Source of the DNA: Marinomonas aquimarina
GTDB lineage: Bacteria > Pseudomonadota > Gammaproteobacteria > Pseudomonadales > Marinomonadaceae
NCBI RefSeq assembly: GCF_900089755.1
Contig: NZ_FLOC01000003.1
Coordinates: 1-64,000, forward strand
Length of the DNA stretch: 64,000 bases
Reading direction: 5' to 3'
Made by a program: the position numbers and the translations under genes. The notes under the pieces are model-generated. The model made no database searches. It saw only the letters and a list, made by a program, of their open reading frames with translations, and had not been told where the DNA came from. This document shows positions 37,815 to 45,435 of the stretch, piece by piece. The first letter of the stretch is position 1. Each line of letters starts with the position of its first letter.

Positions 37815-38690
37815 ATGACCGAACAAACTCCAGTGATTGCAACGCATAACGGCAACTTTCACGCAGACGACGTATTTGCTGTGGCAGCACTCAAGACCAT
37901 TTACCCATCTGCTGAAGTAGTACGCACACGCGACTTAGCCCTGTTAGATAAAGCCGATATCGTATTAGATGTGGGCGGCGTATACGATGCCGACAACGGC
38001 CGTTTTGACCATCACCAACGCGGCGGCGCCGGCGCCCGTGACAATGGCATTCCGTTTTCATCGTTTGGCTTGATGTGGCAAAAGTACGGCCTAGAGCTTT
38101 GTAATGGCAATCAAGAAATCGCCGATGCCGTGGATAAGAACCTCGTCTCCGTGATCGATGCCATCGACTGTGGCCACGTAGACGGCCCGTTGACTGGCGT
38201 CAGCCTGAGTCAAACCATCTCCATGTTTAACCCAACCTGGGAAGAGCACGGCGATTTCGATGCCTGTTTTATAGAAGCCGTTGCCTTTGCTTCACGAGTA
38301 CTGGCACGCTTTATCGCCGCGGCAAAAGGCGGTGTTAACGCTAAATCCATCGTTGCCAAAGCCATCGAAAACGCCGCAGATCCGCGAGTGATCGTGCTCG
38401 AGCAATTCACGCCTTGGAAAACCACGGTACTGAATCTGTCACAAGAAGCCTTGTATATGATCTACCCATCGCAAACCGGCGAATGGCGTATCCAAACCGT
38501 GCCGGTTGAACTTGGTTCCTTTGAAGATCGCAAGAAACTGCCTGCTGCCTGGGCAGGGTTATCAGGTAAACAGCTGCAACAAGTGACTGGCTTAGAGGAT
38601 GCTATGTTCTGTCATAACGGCTTGTTTATTGCGGGTTGTGAATCGTTTGAGAACACCATGAAAATGGCACAGATGGCGTTGGAAAATTAG
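37815..38690 (+). CDS. MYG1 family protein (DHH-like phosphoesterase fold)
   Basis: A 291-residue protein with IATHNGNFHADDVFAVAALK at the N terminus, VLDVGGVYDADNGRFDHHQ (the DHH-like metal motif) and SVIDAIDCGHVDG further on. The C-terminal half includes PSQTGEWRIQTVPVELGSFE. In eukaryotes MYG1 is a 3'-5' RNA exonuclease; the bacterial role is not established. Single gene. A perfect hairpin lies just downstream. Confidence 0.85.
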   Translation: MTEQTPVIATHNGNFHADDVFAVAALKTIYPSAEVVRTRDLALLDKADIVLDVGGVYDADNGRFDHHQRGGAGARDNGIPFSSFGLMWQKYGLELCNGNQEIADAVDKNLVSVIDAIDCGHVDGPLTGVSLSQTISMFNPTWEEHGDFDACFIEAVAFASRVLARFIAAAKGGVNAKSIVAKAIENAADPRVIVLEQFTPWKTTVLNLSQEALYMIYPSQTGEWRIQTVPVELGSFEDRKKLPAAWAGLSGKQLQQVTGLEDAMFCHNGLFIAGCESFENTMKMAQMALEN

Positions 38691-38700
38691 AGAGCCTTTT

Positions 38701-38739
38701 GGGGTCAGATGAAAATTAAAGTCTTTTTCATCTGACCCC
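38701..38739. repeat. Perfect 15-bp inverted repeat (REP-like hairpin)
   Basis: GGGGTCAGATGAAAA (38701-38715) and its exact reverse complement (38725-38739) with a 9-nt loop, 11 nt after the MYG1 stop. There is no following T tract, so it is more like a REP/RAYT-type palindrome than a classical terminator, though it may still stop transcripts from both sides. A 13-nt part recurs at 44735-44747 at the breakpoint of the integrase remnant. Confidence 0.6.
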
Positions 38740-38756
38740 ATTGCTGAATATAAAAA

Positions 38757-39569
38757 TCAGTCTTTATGTTGGTGTTCGCCCCTAAGATAAGCGAGCCAGT
38801 AGACGCCAGCCACCAGCAAGGTTCCGCCAACGATATTACCAGCACTCACCAACAGCATGTTGATGAAGAAGTCTCTGATCGACACTTCGCTGTGCCCATC
38901 TAGAGCAAACCCAAACGGCAAAAAGAACCAGTTGGCTATCGAGTGTTCCAGACCAATGGCCACAAACGCCGAAACAGGAAACACAATGGCCAAGATTTTT
39001 CCGCTGACGCTCTGTGCTCCAATCGCCAACCACACCGCAAGGCAAACAAACACGTTACAGAGGATAGCGCGAGAAAAAGCTTCGACTGAGGTAAGATTCA
39101 TCTTGGCGTGAGCGATAGCAATGGCGGTTTCTCCTACCGCACCGCCACCTAAGCTGGCAATATCACTGCCCAATACCAGCAGAACCGTACCTAGACATCC
39201 CACCACATTACCCAGATATACCAAGATCCAGTTGCGCATCACAGCGCGAATGCCTATCCGGCCACTGGCCCAAGCCATCGCAATCAGGTTGTTGCCAGTG
39301 AAGAGCTCAGCGCCCGCGACCACGACAAGCACCAGCCCAAGGCTAAAACTCAGCCCACCCAGCAAACGCGTCACGCCAAAGCCAAGGTCACTATCGGTGA
39401 TCACCACGGTATAAAACAGCGCCCCCATGGATATGAAGGCACCAGCCAATACCGCGAGAACAAATAGTGTGAGGGTGTCGGTCTTGGCTTTTTTCTCACC
39501 GAGCAGCTCAACTTTATGAGCAATTTCCAGCGGCGGAAATGCCCCACTGTGATTGGGTGATTCATTCAT
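38757..39569 (-). CDS. Formate/nitrite transporter family (FNT) channel
   Basis: A 270-residue inner-membrane protein with six TM helices and the FNT halves: GAFISMGALFYTVVITD in the first, GAELFTGNNLIAMAWASGRI with the family motif around FTGNN, and GLEHSIANWFFLPFGF in the second half. FNT channels conduct formate, nitrite or hydrosulfide. The substrate here is undetermined. A cytoplasmic N terminus of about 35 residues precedes the first helix. Monocistronic. Confidence 0.9.
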   Translation of the reverse strand: MNESPNHSGAFPPLEIAHKVELLGEKKAKTDTLTLFVLAVLAGAFISMGALFYTVVITDSDLGFGVTRLLGGLSFSLGLVLVVVAGAELFTGNNLIAMAWASGRIGIRAVMRNWILVYLGNVVGCLGTVLLVLGSDIASLGGGAVGETAIAIAHAKMNLTSVEAFSRAILCNVFVCLAVWLAIGAQSVSGKILAIVFPVSAFVAIGLEHSIANWFFLPFGFALDGHSEVSIRDFFINMLLVSAGNIVGGTLLVAGVYWLAYLRGEHQHKD

Positions 39570-39660
39570 CAGATAGGATCCTAGTAATGCAACTTCTCTG
39601 AGTATTGCACAAAATCAGGGCAGATCATTGTTGGTGATTGAAATAAGCTGGTGAAGCCTT

Positions 39661-40686
39661 TTATTGAGCCGACTGAATCGCGGGGATAATATCTTGGCTC
39701 AACATACGATGCAGTGAGTCACGATACCCAGTTCGGCCAGAAGGCAAATATTCCTGCGAGGTAATGGCGACGGTGAGCTCTAACTCCGGCAATACATAAA
39801 TCATCTGACCGCCATAGCCCCAACCGTAATAGCCCTGCACACCCGCAAAAGGCTGAATAAACCAGCCGTAGCCATAAAGGCCGCGATGGTAACGAGACTG
39901 AGTTCTTGGTGTCCAACTTTGTTCTATCCATTGTTCGGAAAGAATCCGCTTGCCATCTTTGGTGACACCGCCGCGACGGTACAACTCACCAAACGCCAAT
40001 AACGACGCAGGCGTCATGCCCACTTGATTGCCACCCATTGGAATCCCTTGAGGGTCAGTTTCCCAACTTTGGACTCGCACGCCAGAACCTTGTAACCAGT
40101 CATTGGCGAGCTGATAGGTATGACGTCCACTCTCACGCATCATGATGGCCGATAGCACATGAGTATTTCCGGTGGAATATTGCATCTCGCCACCCACCTC
40201 TTCTACAAAAGGTCGAGACAACACACCTTTCACCCAATTATCACTGGCGACCCAAGCTCCATAATTACGCCCGGATGTGCGTTCCAACCCAGCTTGCATA
40301 GAGAGCAAATGACTAAGGGTAATCTCTTTTAAACGAGGATCAGGGGTTTGCGGCAGTTGGTCAGGTAATAACGTCGTAACCGATTGATCCACTCCATCCA
40401 ACACACCACGCTCAATGGCCATGCCAACGATCGCCGACATCAAGGATTTTGAAGCAGACTTAATGTTTGTCACCGCATCCATGTCTGCATTGTTATACGC
40501 CTTAGACCAAACAAGCTCGCCTTGATACGCCACTTGAACGGTTTTGATATTTGAAAAACCTTGAGCGGTTTTGTCCATGGCACTCAAATCAATGGTGCTT
40601 GCCTGTGCGACATTAGCGATACTCGCAGAAAAGGAGCAGAGAACAAGTGTGCGAAAAATAGGAAGTTTTGATAGAAGTGAAAGCAT
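39661..40686 (-). CDS. Serine hydrolase, beta-lactamase/EstB-like class C family
   Basis: Periplasmic enzyme of 341 residues with an N-terminal signal peptide (hydrophobic stretch to about residue 29, cleavage near QAST). The SxxK nucleophile motif is SASKSLMS. The tyrosine motif reads YSTGN. Late Gly-rich GYGGQMIYV corresponds to the HxG-like region. These enzymes act as esterases, D-amino-peptidases or penicillin-binding-like hydrolases; the substrate is unknown. No beta-lactam regulator is adjacent. Confidence 0.85.
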   Translation of the reverse strand: MLSLLSKLPIFRTLVLCSFSASIANVAQASTIDLSAMDKTAQGFSNIKTVQVAYQGELVWSKAYNNADMDAVTNIKSASKSLMSAIVGMAIERGVLDGVDQSVTTLLPDQLPQTPDPRLKEITLSHLLSMQAGLERTSGRNYGAWVASDNWVKGVLSRPFVEEVGGEMQYSTGNTHVLSAIMMRESGRHTYQLANDWLQGSGVRVQSWETDPQGIPMGGNQVGMTPASLLAFGELYRRGGVTKDGKRILSEQWIEQSWTPRTQSRYHRGLYGYGWFIQPFAGVQGYYGWGYGGQMIYVLPELELTVAITSQEYLPSGRTGYRDSLHRMLSQDIIPAIQSAQ

Positions 40687-40816
40687 AAAAGATAAATCAT
40701 CCGTTGAATGGAGTGAGCACCACTCTAATGAATGACAAGTCGTTAGAGAAAAAGTGCCGTAAGGGCTATGGGTTGAGGGGGTTGGAGGGGAAGTTTATTG
40801 GGGGTTGATTGAGCAT

Positions 40817-40845
40817 AAAAAAGCCAGTTATGGGCAGAACTGGCT
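40817..40845 (-). terminator. Terminator at the far end of the cassette array
   Basis: On the minus strand AGCCAGTT and AACTGGCT form a perfect 8-bp stem with an 8-nt loop, followed by six T residues. It would stop leftward transcripts from the cassette genes before the serine hydrolase gene. The remainder of 40687-41031 holds no gene. Confidence 0.8.
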
Positions 40846-41031
40846 AGTGAGTTGCTAAGCACTCTTTAAGGTAGGTGGCTTGTTAAGAGCTCTGCATCGT
40901 GCAGGTTCTCTATCCATACGAGAAACATATTATTCATAAGCCTTCCTTGCTCAAGAATGAATATCGATAAGGTCAGTTTCGCAGGCTGGAAGGACTTCGA
41001 TTACACCCATTCTTTCGTAGTTTATTTTGCC

Positions 41032-41087
41032 GTTTAACGCCCAATTAAGCCAACTGTTGGAGTTCCGATTTAAATTGCTTGTTATAG
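41032..41087 (-). other. attC site of cassette 2
   Basis: On the minus strand it runs from TATAAC (R'', overlapping the stop codon of the HEPN-like gene) to the perfect core GTTAAAC (R', GTTRRRY). Inner arms CAATTTAA and TTAATTG pair with one extrahelical T, and CCAAC/GTTGG form the tip. This is the folded bottom-strand architecture recognised by integron integrases. Length 56 bp. Confidence 0.85.
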
Positions 41088-41654
41088 TGCTTCAATGAAC
41101 GCATACGGTTGTACATGAGAGAAATAGATTTTATCTATTTCGAATTCCAGTATAAATGGGTCGACACATCCTTGATGCTTGTATAGATAAACAATTTTAC
41201 ACACCAAGCGAGCTGTTAATTTAATAATATCGTCATTATTAATAGTATTGGCACTTGGCTCATAAATATAACGACTTTGAGTAAATAATTTTCTATTTTC
41301 ATGCAAGATCTTAAATTCAAAAGTCTCAAATAGATAAGTTTGTAAATCTTTTGGTAATGCCTCATACAGAACGGTTAAATCATGTACATCTGATTTTTTA
41401 GGTAGCGTTCCATCCGCGACCAGTAACTTTTTATCAAATTGATAGGTCTCGTTTAGTTGCCCATGGTTACCTGCAACTGAAACGAGAAAACTCTTAAGAA
41501 TTATTTCAATTGATAGAGCACACATTACTGTCTGTAACCCCATCCTTTGATGGTTAGACATAACAGACATGCTGTAATAATCAAAAGCACATTCTATCAT
41601 GTAAGGCCTAAACTCAATTTTGCTTACATTGGAGATGTTTGGTTGAAAATTCAT
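41082..41654 (-). CDS. Integron cassette protein, HEPN-like helical domain, unknown function
   Basis: A 190-residue protein with the spacing of HEPN-type domains: CALSIEIILKSFLVSVAGNH, then SDVHDLTVLYEALPKDL, then KLFTQSRYIYEPS. The catalytic RX4-6H motif of HEPN ribonucleases is not evident, so it could be an inactive or binding member. TGGAGAG lies just before ATG 41654, 26 nt into the cassette. AT-rich base and codon use. It lies downstream of, and in the same orientation as, the SIR2-NTPase gene, and both would be read from one integron promoter. No named family is certain. Confidence 0.7.
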   Translation of the reverse strand: MNFQPNISNVSKIEFRPYMIECAFDYYSMSVMSNHQRMGLQTVMCALSIEIILKSFLVSVAGNHGQLNETYQFDKKLLVADGTLPKKSDVHDLTVLYEALPKDLQTYLFETFEFKILHENRKLFTQSRYIYEPSANTINNDDIIKLTARLVCKIVYLYKHQGCVDPFILEFEIDKIYFSHVQPYAFIEAL

Positions 41655-41679
41655 GGACTCTCCAGATTAACTATTTGCG

Positions 41680-41739
41680 CTATAACGCCTCAAACACCGG
41701 CGCAGCTTTGCTGCGTCCGAGTGCTTTGATTTGTTATGT
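41680..41739 (-). other. attC site of cassette 1
   Basis: Minus-strand sequence from ACATAAC (R'') to GTTATAG (R'), 60 bp. Arms TCAAAGCAC and GTGTTTGA pair with an extrahelical G, and CGCAGC/GCTGCG close the stem over a three-base loop. It matches the classical attC fold with both core sites, immediately after the stop codon of the SIR2-NTPase gene (41743). Confidence 0.9.
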
Positions 41740-41742
41740 GAA

Positions 41743-44208
41743 TTAACGATTGACTTGAATATCTTTAATAATAAAGTCCAAACTATCTATTACTTTTGAA
41801 ATTATCTTTTCATCATTAATACTTATTTTTCCAGCCTGTGATGCCCGCTCTACAGCTGAGTGGAAGTTTTTACATGAATGTTCGAAAGCAACTTTTTGTT
41901 TATTGGAAAAATTAACAAACTTATTAATATAAACATCTTTATAATTGATTACTTGCCTGAATTTATAAACATCATCATTCAGTGAGTTCAACAAATCATC
42001 TGCTGCTTGAAAGTATTTTACTGATTCAACAGGGTCATTAGAATCAAGGCATTGAAGAATATAAAGCCTCGCTTGCTGAGTATCTATATTTTCAGTGTGG
42101 TAATCATTTTTGTTCTTAGCAAAAGAATATGCTTGATTAAAATAATCCTGAGCTTTTTTAAAATCTTTATAAGGTAGTCGCGACATCCCAAACTGCACCC
42201 AAAAATGTGGGCTAGTCTTTAACCATGGTGCGGAAATTTTTAGATTTTCATAGTATTTCGATAAATTATTTTTCCTATTTTGCTCTGGAAGCAGCCTTTC
42301 AATGAAAGAGAACTTTAGAAGTTCTTTAAACACTCTATTTTCTTCATAGGATCGACCACCTTCAGAATTTAGGTGATTGGCAATTAAAAGCAACTGATCA
42401 ACAATATAATTGGCTGAAAAATAGTTTTTAATGAGAGATAAAGCAAACAAACTTGATTTTGAGCATGCTACATTATTTTCAATTTTAAATAGTTCTCTAA
42501 AAGAAGGATTGCTAGTTAGTTTACCGTCATAAATTTCATTGTTCAGCGATATCTCTGAGATCAAACTCGATTTTGCCTTAAGACCTACAGTTTCAATCAA
42601 TGCAATTCCGAATGCGGTATCTCTATATTTCAAGTTACTAAACAAAGCATGGGTTAGCTGTTTAACCTTATCTACAATATATGGTGAATTAAATAAATCT
42701 AACAAGATTAATGATAGTTGAGAGTGGTGCTTACGGATTAAATGATTGATCTTTCTTTCATTACTCCAGTTTGCTATGTCGCCCCAAATTCCTATGTTGT
42801 CGATTATGCTAATAAAAAATTCAACTTCATCTTTTGTAAGTGTATCGATAGAAATTTCTAAAAACTTGCTTTCAAAAGACGAAAACTCGTGTCGATGCCT
42901 TTCATGCTCTGATGTTCTGGAGGTGAGAATTAAATTAATGTTCGCTGGTTTCGTATTATCGAAATGCTTAATTAGCTCAATATACTTATCATAATCATCA
43001 ACGGCCACTACTATCCTTTTGCTTATCTTGCTTAGAACATCCAAATCACTTAAGTAGTCACCCCCATCATCTTCTAAAATAAACGTATCAATACCATTCC
43101 TGGTTAAATTAGCAACGACACTTTTTAGAATAATCGACTTACCGTTACCTAATTCTGAAACTAAAACAACATTATTTCCTTCATTTAAAAGATCACAAAC
43201 TTCCTGCACATAGTCTCTATTAATAAAATAAGGTATGCTTTGCGTAATCGAAATGGCCTTATCTATATGTGACTGCTTGATATCACCATGGAGAATAAAT
43301 CTTTCGACCTCTGCGTCCCTAATATTAATATCATCAAAGGTGTTTTCATACTTAACTAATGACTCGGTATAGTTTTCGTGTTGCTGATCTAAAATTGCAC
43401 TTTTATTTTCTTTTATTAAGTTACCGAAACCATCAACCCCTATTGCAAGTACATGTCCAAACTTCCCTAGAAAATAAGTTTCTTCGTGAGTAGCATCTTT
43501 ACGTGTTATGAAGTAAGTTCGTTCTTTAATCGATGGATTGTCAAATAAGAATTTTTGAACATCCAAGTCGTACAATGAATAACCAACAAAAACTAAAGCC
43601 GTACAACTTTCCAGATCTCTTTTAAAATGATAAAACCAATTTGAACTTATAAAGGAATCAGCTGAAATATAAGAAGAGTTACTCAGCTTTATATTACTTT
43701 CCAAATGCTCGACAGTTGAATTTTCTATTTTCCCATTTATATGCAAACAAATATTTCCAATATGGATATAGTCATTAGGATTATCTTCTGTGCATAATGA
43801 CTCTATATTTCTTCCATTTTTTCGATTTGAAAGCTCAATTGAATTATCATAATTTGTCGTATAGCTTCTTTTCCATGGAATAGAACATATCGAAATATGA
43901 TCGTCGCTAACTTCGTTCAACACAAAGTTGTTTTTTAATAAATTTAATAAATTCGGTTTAGATTTGTATGAAAGATAGTAATCCGATACATACATTAAGT
44001 TATCACTAGACTCCATTTCGCCAAGTTTTGCTATTTCCCTTGCTAATCCTTTAGCTAAAGGAGGCTCTTTTCCATTCAAATTTTCTGTATTTAGAGAAAA
44101 TCCTGCACCTGTGAATAAAATAGCTTTACCAGTGCTAATTCGTGATAGGAAAATTTCTAAAGAAACATCTACCCTTTTCAAACCTTGTGTTCCTAACTCT
44201 AAATCCAT
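41743..44208 (-). CDS. SIR2 / P-loop NTPase / TPR-like protein, candidate SIR2-STAND anti-phage protein
   Basis: An 821-residue protein in three parts. Residues 25-225 form a SIR2-type NAD-binding domain: ILFTGAGFS (30-38), TTNYD (117-121), the catalytic His in LHINGK (H156) and FVGYSLYDLD (207-216). Residues about 325-500 form a P-loop NTPase: SELGNGKS (351-358, first Gly replaced by Ser), Walker B RIVVAVDDYD and LILTSRT. The rest is helical, with TPR-like units near 680-760 (FKKAQDYFNQAYSFAKNK). This order is that of SIR2-STAND (Avs5-like) defence proteins, which deplete NAD after sensing phage. That function is inference here. It is the first cassette next to the integrase, with its attC right behind it. 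AAAGGA lies upstream of the ATG. Confidence 0.85.
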   Translation of the reverse strand: MDLELGTQGLKRVDVSLEIFLSRISTGKAILFTGAGFSLNTENLNGKEPPLAKGLAREIAKLGEMESSDNLMYVSDYYLSYKSKPNLLNLLKNNFVLNEVSDDHISICSIPWKRSYTTNYDNSIELSNRKNGRNIESLCTEDNPNDYIHIGNICLHINGKIENSTVEHLESNIKLSNSSYISADSFISSNWFYHFKRDLESCTALVFVGYSLYDLDVQKFLFDNPSIKERTYFITRKDATHEETYFLGKFGHVLAIGVDGFGNLIKENKSAILDQQHENYTESLVKYENTFDDINIRDAEVERFILHGDIKQSHIDKAISITQSIPYFINRDYVQEVCDLLNEGNNVVLVSELGNGKSIILKSVVANLTRNGIDTFILEDDGGDYLSDLDVLSKISKRIVVAVDDYDKYIELIKHFDNTKPANINLILTSRTSEHERHRHEFSSFESKFLEISIDTLTKDEVEFFISIIDNIGIWGDIANWSNERKINHLIRKHHSQLSLILLDLFNSPYIVDKVKQLTHALFSNLKYRDTAFGIALIETVGLKAKSSLISEISLNNEIYDGKLTSNPSFRELFKIENNVACSKSSLFALSLIKNYFSANYIVDQLLLIANHLNSEGGRSYEENRVFKELLKFSFIERLLPEQNRKNNLSKYYENLKISAPWLKTSPHFWVQFGMSRLPYKDFKKAQDYFNQAYSFAKNKNDYHTENIDTQQARLYILQCLDSNDPVESVKYFQAADDLLNSLNDDVYKFRQVINYKDVYINKFVNFSNKQKVAFEHSCKNFHSAVERASQAGKISINDEKIISKVIDSLDFIIKDIQVNR

Positions 44209-44540
44209 TATTTATCCTTTGTTAAGTTGAGAATGTTACATGGTAAGCCAAATTTACATAACATTTTTAATAGTGCGCATGCTCGTTTACGCTGTGCCAG
44301 AGAGCCCAAATAATCCCTCTAACAACCTGTTTTCATGACACTTTTCAAATTTATCCAATAACAGCTCAAAACACGAAATCGAGCATGCGCGATATATCAT
44401 TTGTCCACAGCACATTATTCTGGCTGTCGTATTGTTTAATTATTGATCTTAATACACTTTCGCTGACGCTTCTATGACAAAGCGAGAAACTGAATAGCAT
44501 TCAGACCATAAAAGTACGCCTCCCATTTGCGAACACAAAA
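44209..44540. other. Putative attI region with a long-range inverted repeat
   Basis: No gene. A minus-strand GTTATGT at 44256-44262 is the only GTT-core candidate upstream of the SIR2 gene and could mark the attI/cassette junction. An 11-bp perfect inverted repeat (44275-44285 with 44380-44390, about 94 bp apart) is unexplained. The stretch should also contain the cassette promoter. Confidence 0.45.
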
Positions 44541-44545
44541 ATAAA

Positions 44546-44561
44546 CTGTATATTCATACAG
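44546..44561 (+). promoter_or_regulatory. LexA (SOS) box at the integrase promoter
   Basis: CTGTATATTCATACAG fits the gammaproteobacterial LexA consensus CTG-N10-CAG with the preferred TATA-rich spacer. A perfect -10 TATAAT follows at 44562-44567, so bound LexA would cover the promoter. Known integron integrases are often under LexA control; this one is retained although the gene is dead. Confidence 0.85.
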
Positions 44562-44592
44562 TATAATTAAATATATCCACAAGGAGCGTGCG

Positions 44593-44730
44593 ATGTCTTT
44601 CAGACCCTTTATGAATCACCTTCGAAGCGAGATGCGTATACGTAGCTACAGTATGAAAACGGAAAAATCTTACTTATATTGGACTCATTAATTCATTCGC
44701 TTTCATAAGCTAAAACACCCAAATCAGATG
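44593..44730 (+). pseudogene. Truncated integron integrase (intI) remnant
   Basis: After AAGGAG (44581-44586) and an ATG, the frame reads MSFRPFMNHLRSEMRIRSYS, then MKTEKSYLYWTH, a TAA at 44689-44691, and continues FIRFHKLKHPNQM. This is the N-terminal SAM-like domain typical of IntI. The stop is one base change (CAA to TAA). Homology ends at 44730. All catalytic parts (Arg, His, Arg, Tyr) are missing. Confidence 0.85.
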
Positions 44731-44752
44731 AGGGCAGATGAAAATTAGAGCT

Positions 44753-45018
44753 TATTAGCAGCATTACATGTGTTTGATTCGCGCTGACGGTCGAGGGAGG
44801 TACGACCTGAGATTTGCGCAAGCGAATTGAATTACATGGAATGGTGCCTCGAAGTGTTTTGAGATCACCGATGCTGGTTGCTTGTAGATCTAAAAACAGG
44901 TCGGGGTAAGATACCCCTCCTACGAAATGCGGGGTTGGGCGATTTAGCTCATGGGGGCAGCAGGCTTGATCGCGGGGTGCAACCCGCTCCTACGAAATGT
45001 GGACTGGACGATTTATAG
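44753..45018. repeat. Copy A of the 249-bp palindrome-REP repeat
   Basis: Most diverged of the four copies. It contains the 74-nt imperfect palindrome (44766-44839) and two REP-like hairpins ending in CTCCTACGAAAT. It is separated from copies B-D by the orphan regulator gene, whose stop codon lies within the end of this copy. Confidence 0.8.
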
Positions 45019-45327
45019 CTCAGCAATTTGGTTGAGCGTTTCTGGGTGGCGCTTGACCAGCTTCAGTAAGGTAATGGCTTGACCATTTGGAACACTACGC
45101 CCTTGTTCCCATTTCTCCAAAGTGCGAGCAGAGGTATGGAGTAAGCGAGCGAAGACTCCACGTGACATGTTGAATTGCTCACGGATACTGACGATTTCGC
45201 TAGGTGTGATTTTTAGTTCCGACACATCATTAACTTGATGAGTTTTAAGTGTCAGTTTACCTTCGGAGTGTGCTTTCGCTTCCCCTAACGCTGAGTTTAG
45301 CTCTTCAAAAAAATTACGATTGCTCAT
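45013..45327 (-). CDS. Orphan HTH antitoxin-type regulator (NadS/HigA-like)
   Basis: A 104-residue DNA-binding protein. The XRE-type helix-turn-helix lies in the C-terminal half: SIREQFNMSRGVFARLLHTS followed by ARTLEKWEQGRSVPNGQA. This matches antitoxins of NadS/HigA type, usually the second gene of a toxin-antitoxin pair. No toxin frame is found upstream: the start (ATG 45327, GGAGG 9 nt before) directly follows a promoter-operator at 45361-45389. It lies between repeat copies A and B. It is either a lone regulator or a relict antitoxin. Confidence 0.82.
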   Translation of the reverse strand: MSNRNFFEELNSALGEAKAHSEGKLTLKTHQVNDVSELKITPSEIVSIREQFNMSRGVFARLLHTSARTLEKWEQGRSVPNGQAITLLKLVKRHPETLNQIAEL

Positions 45328-45360
45328 CGCGCCAAGCCTCCATAAAAGATGTGCCGCTAA

Positions 45361-45389
45361 ACTATACGCCAATAGCGTATAAGTGACAA
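45361..45389 (-). promoter_or_regulatory. Promoter-operator of the orphan antitoxin-like gene
   Basis: On the minus strand -35 TTGTCA and -10 TATAGT are 17 bp apart. A palindrome TATACGC-N5-GCGTATA sits between and over them, where the encoded regulator could bind and repress its own gene. Confidence 0.75.
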
Positions 45390-45435
45390 AGCTATCGCTT
45401 TGATCGCCGATTGAATCGGCTCGTACAAACAGAGT

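Larger units (their letters stand above)
41032..44730. mobile_element. Decayed integron: two cassettes plus integrase remnant
   Basis: The layout is that of an integron: integrase 5' end at 44593 reading right, a putative attI region at about 44209-44540, then cassette 1 (SIR2-NTPase gene with attC at 41680-41739) and cassette 2 (HEPN-like gene with attC at 41032-41087), both reading left. The genes lie head to tail with short gaps, and stop codon and attC overlap in cassette 2, as is usual for cassettes. The cassette genes are AT-richer than their neighbours. The integrase is dead, so this array can no longer be rearranged by its own enzyme. Confidence 0.82.

Noticed and set aside
40687-41031. 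A third integron cassette left of attC 2
   Set aside because: No gene and no further core-site pair were found; the stretch has only a terminator hairpin.
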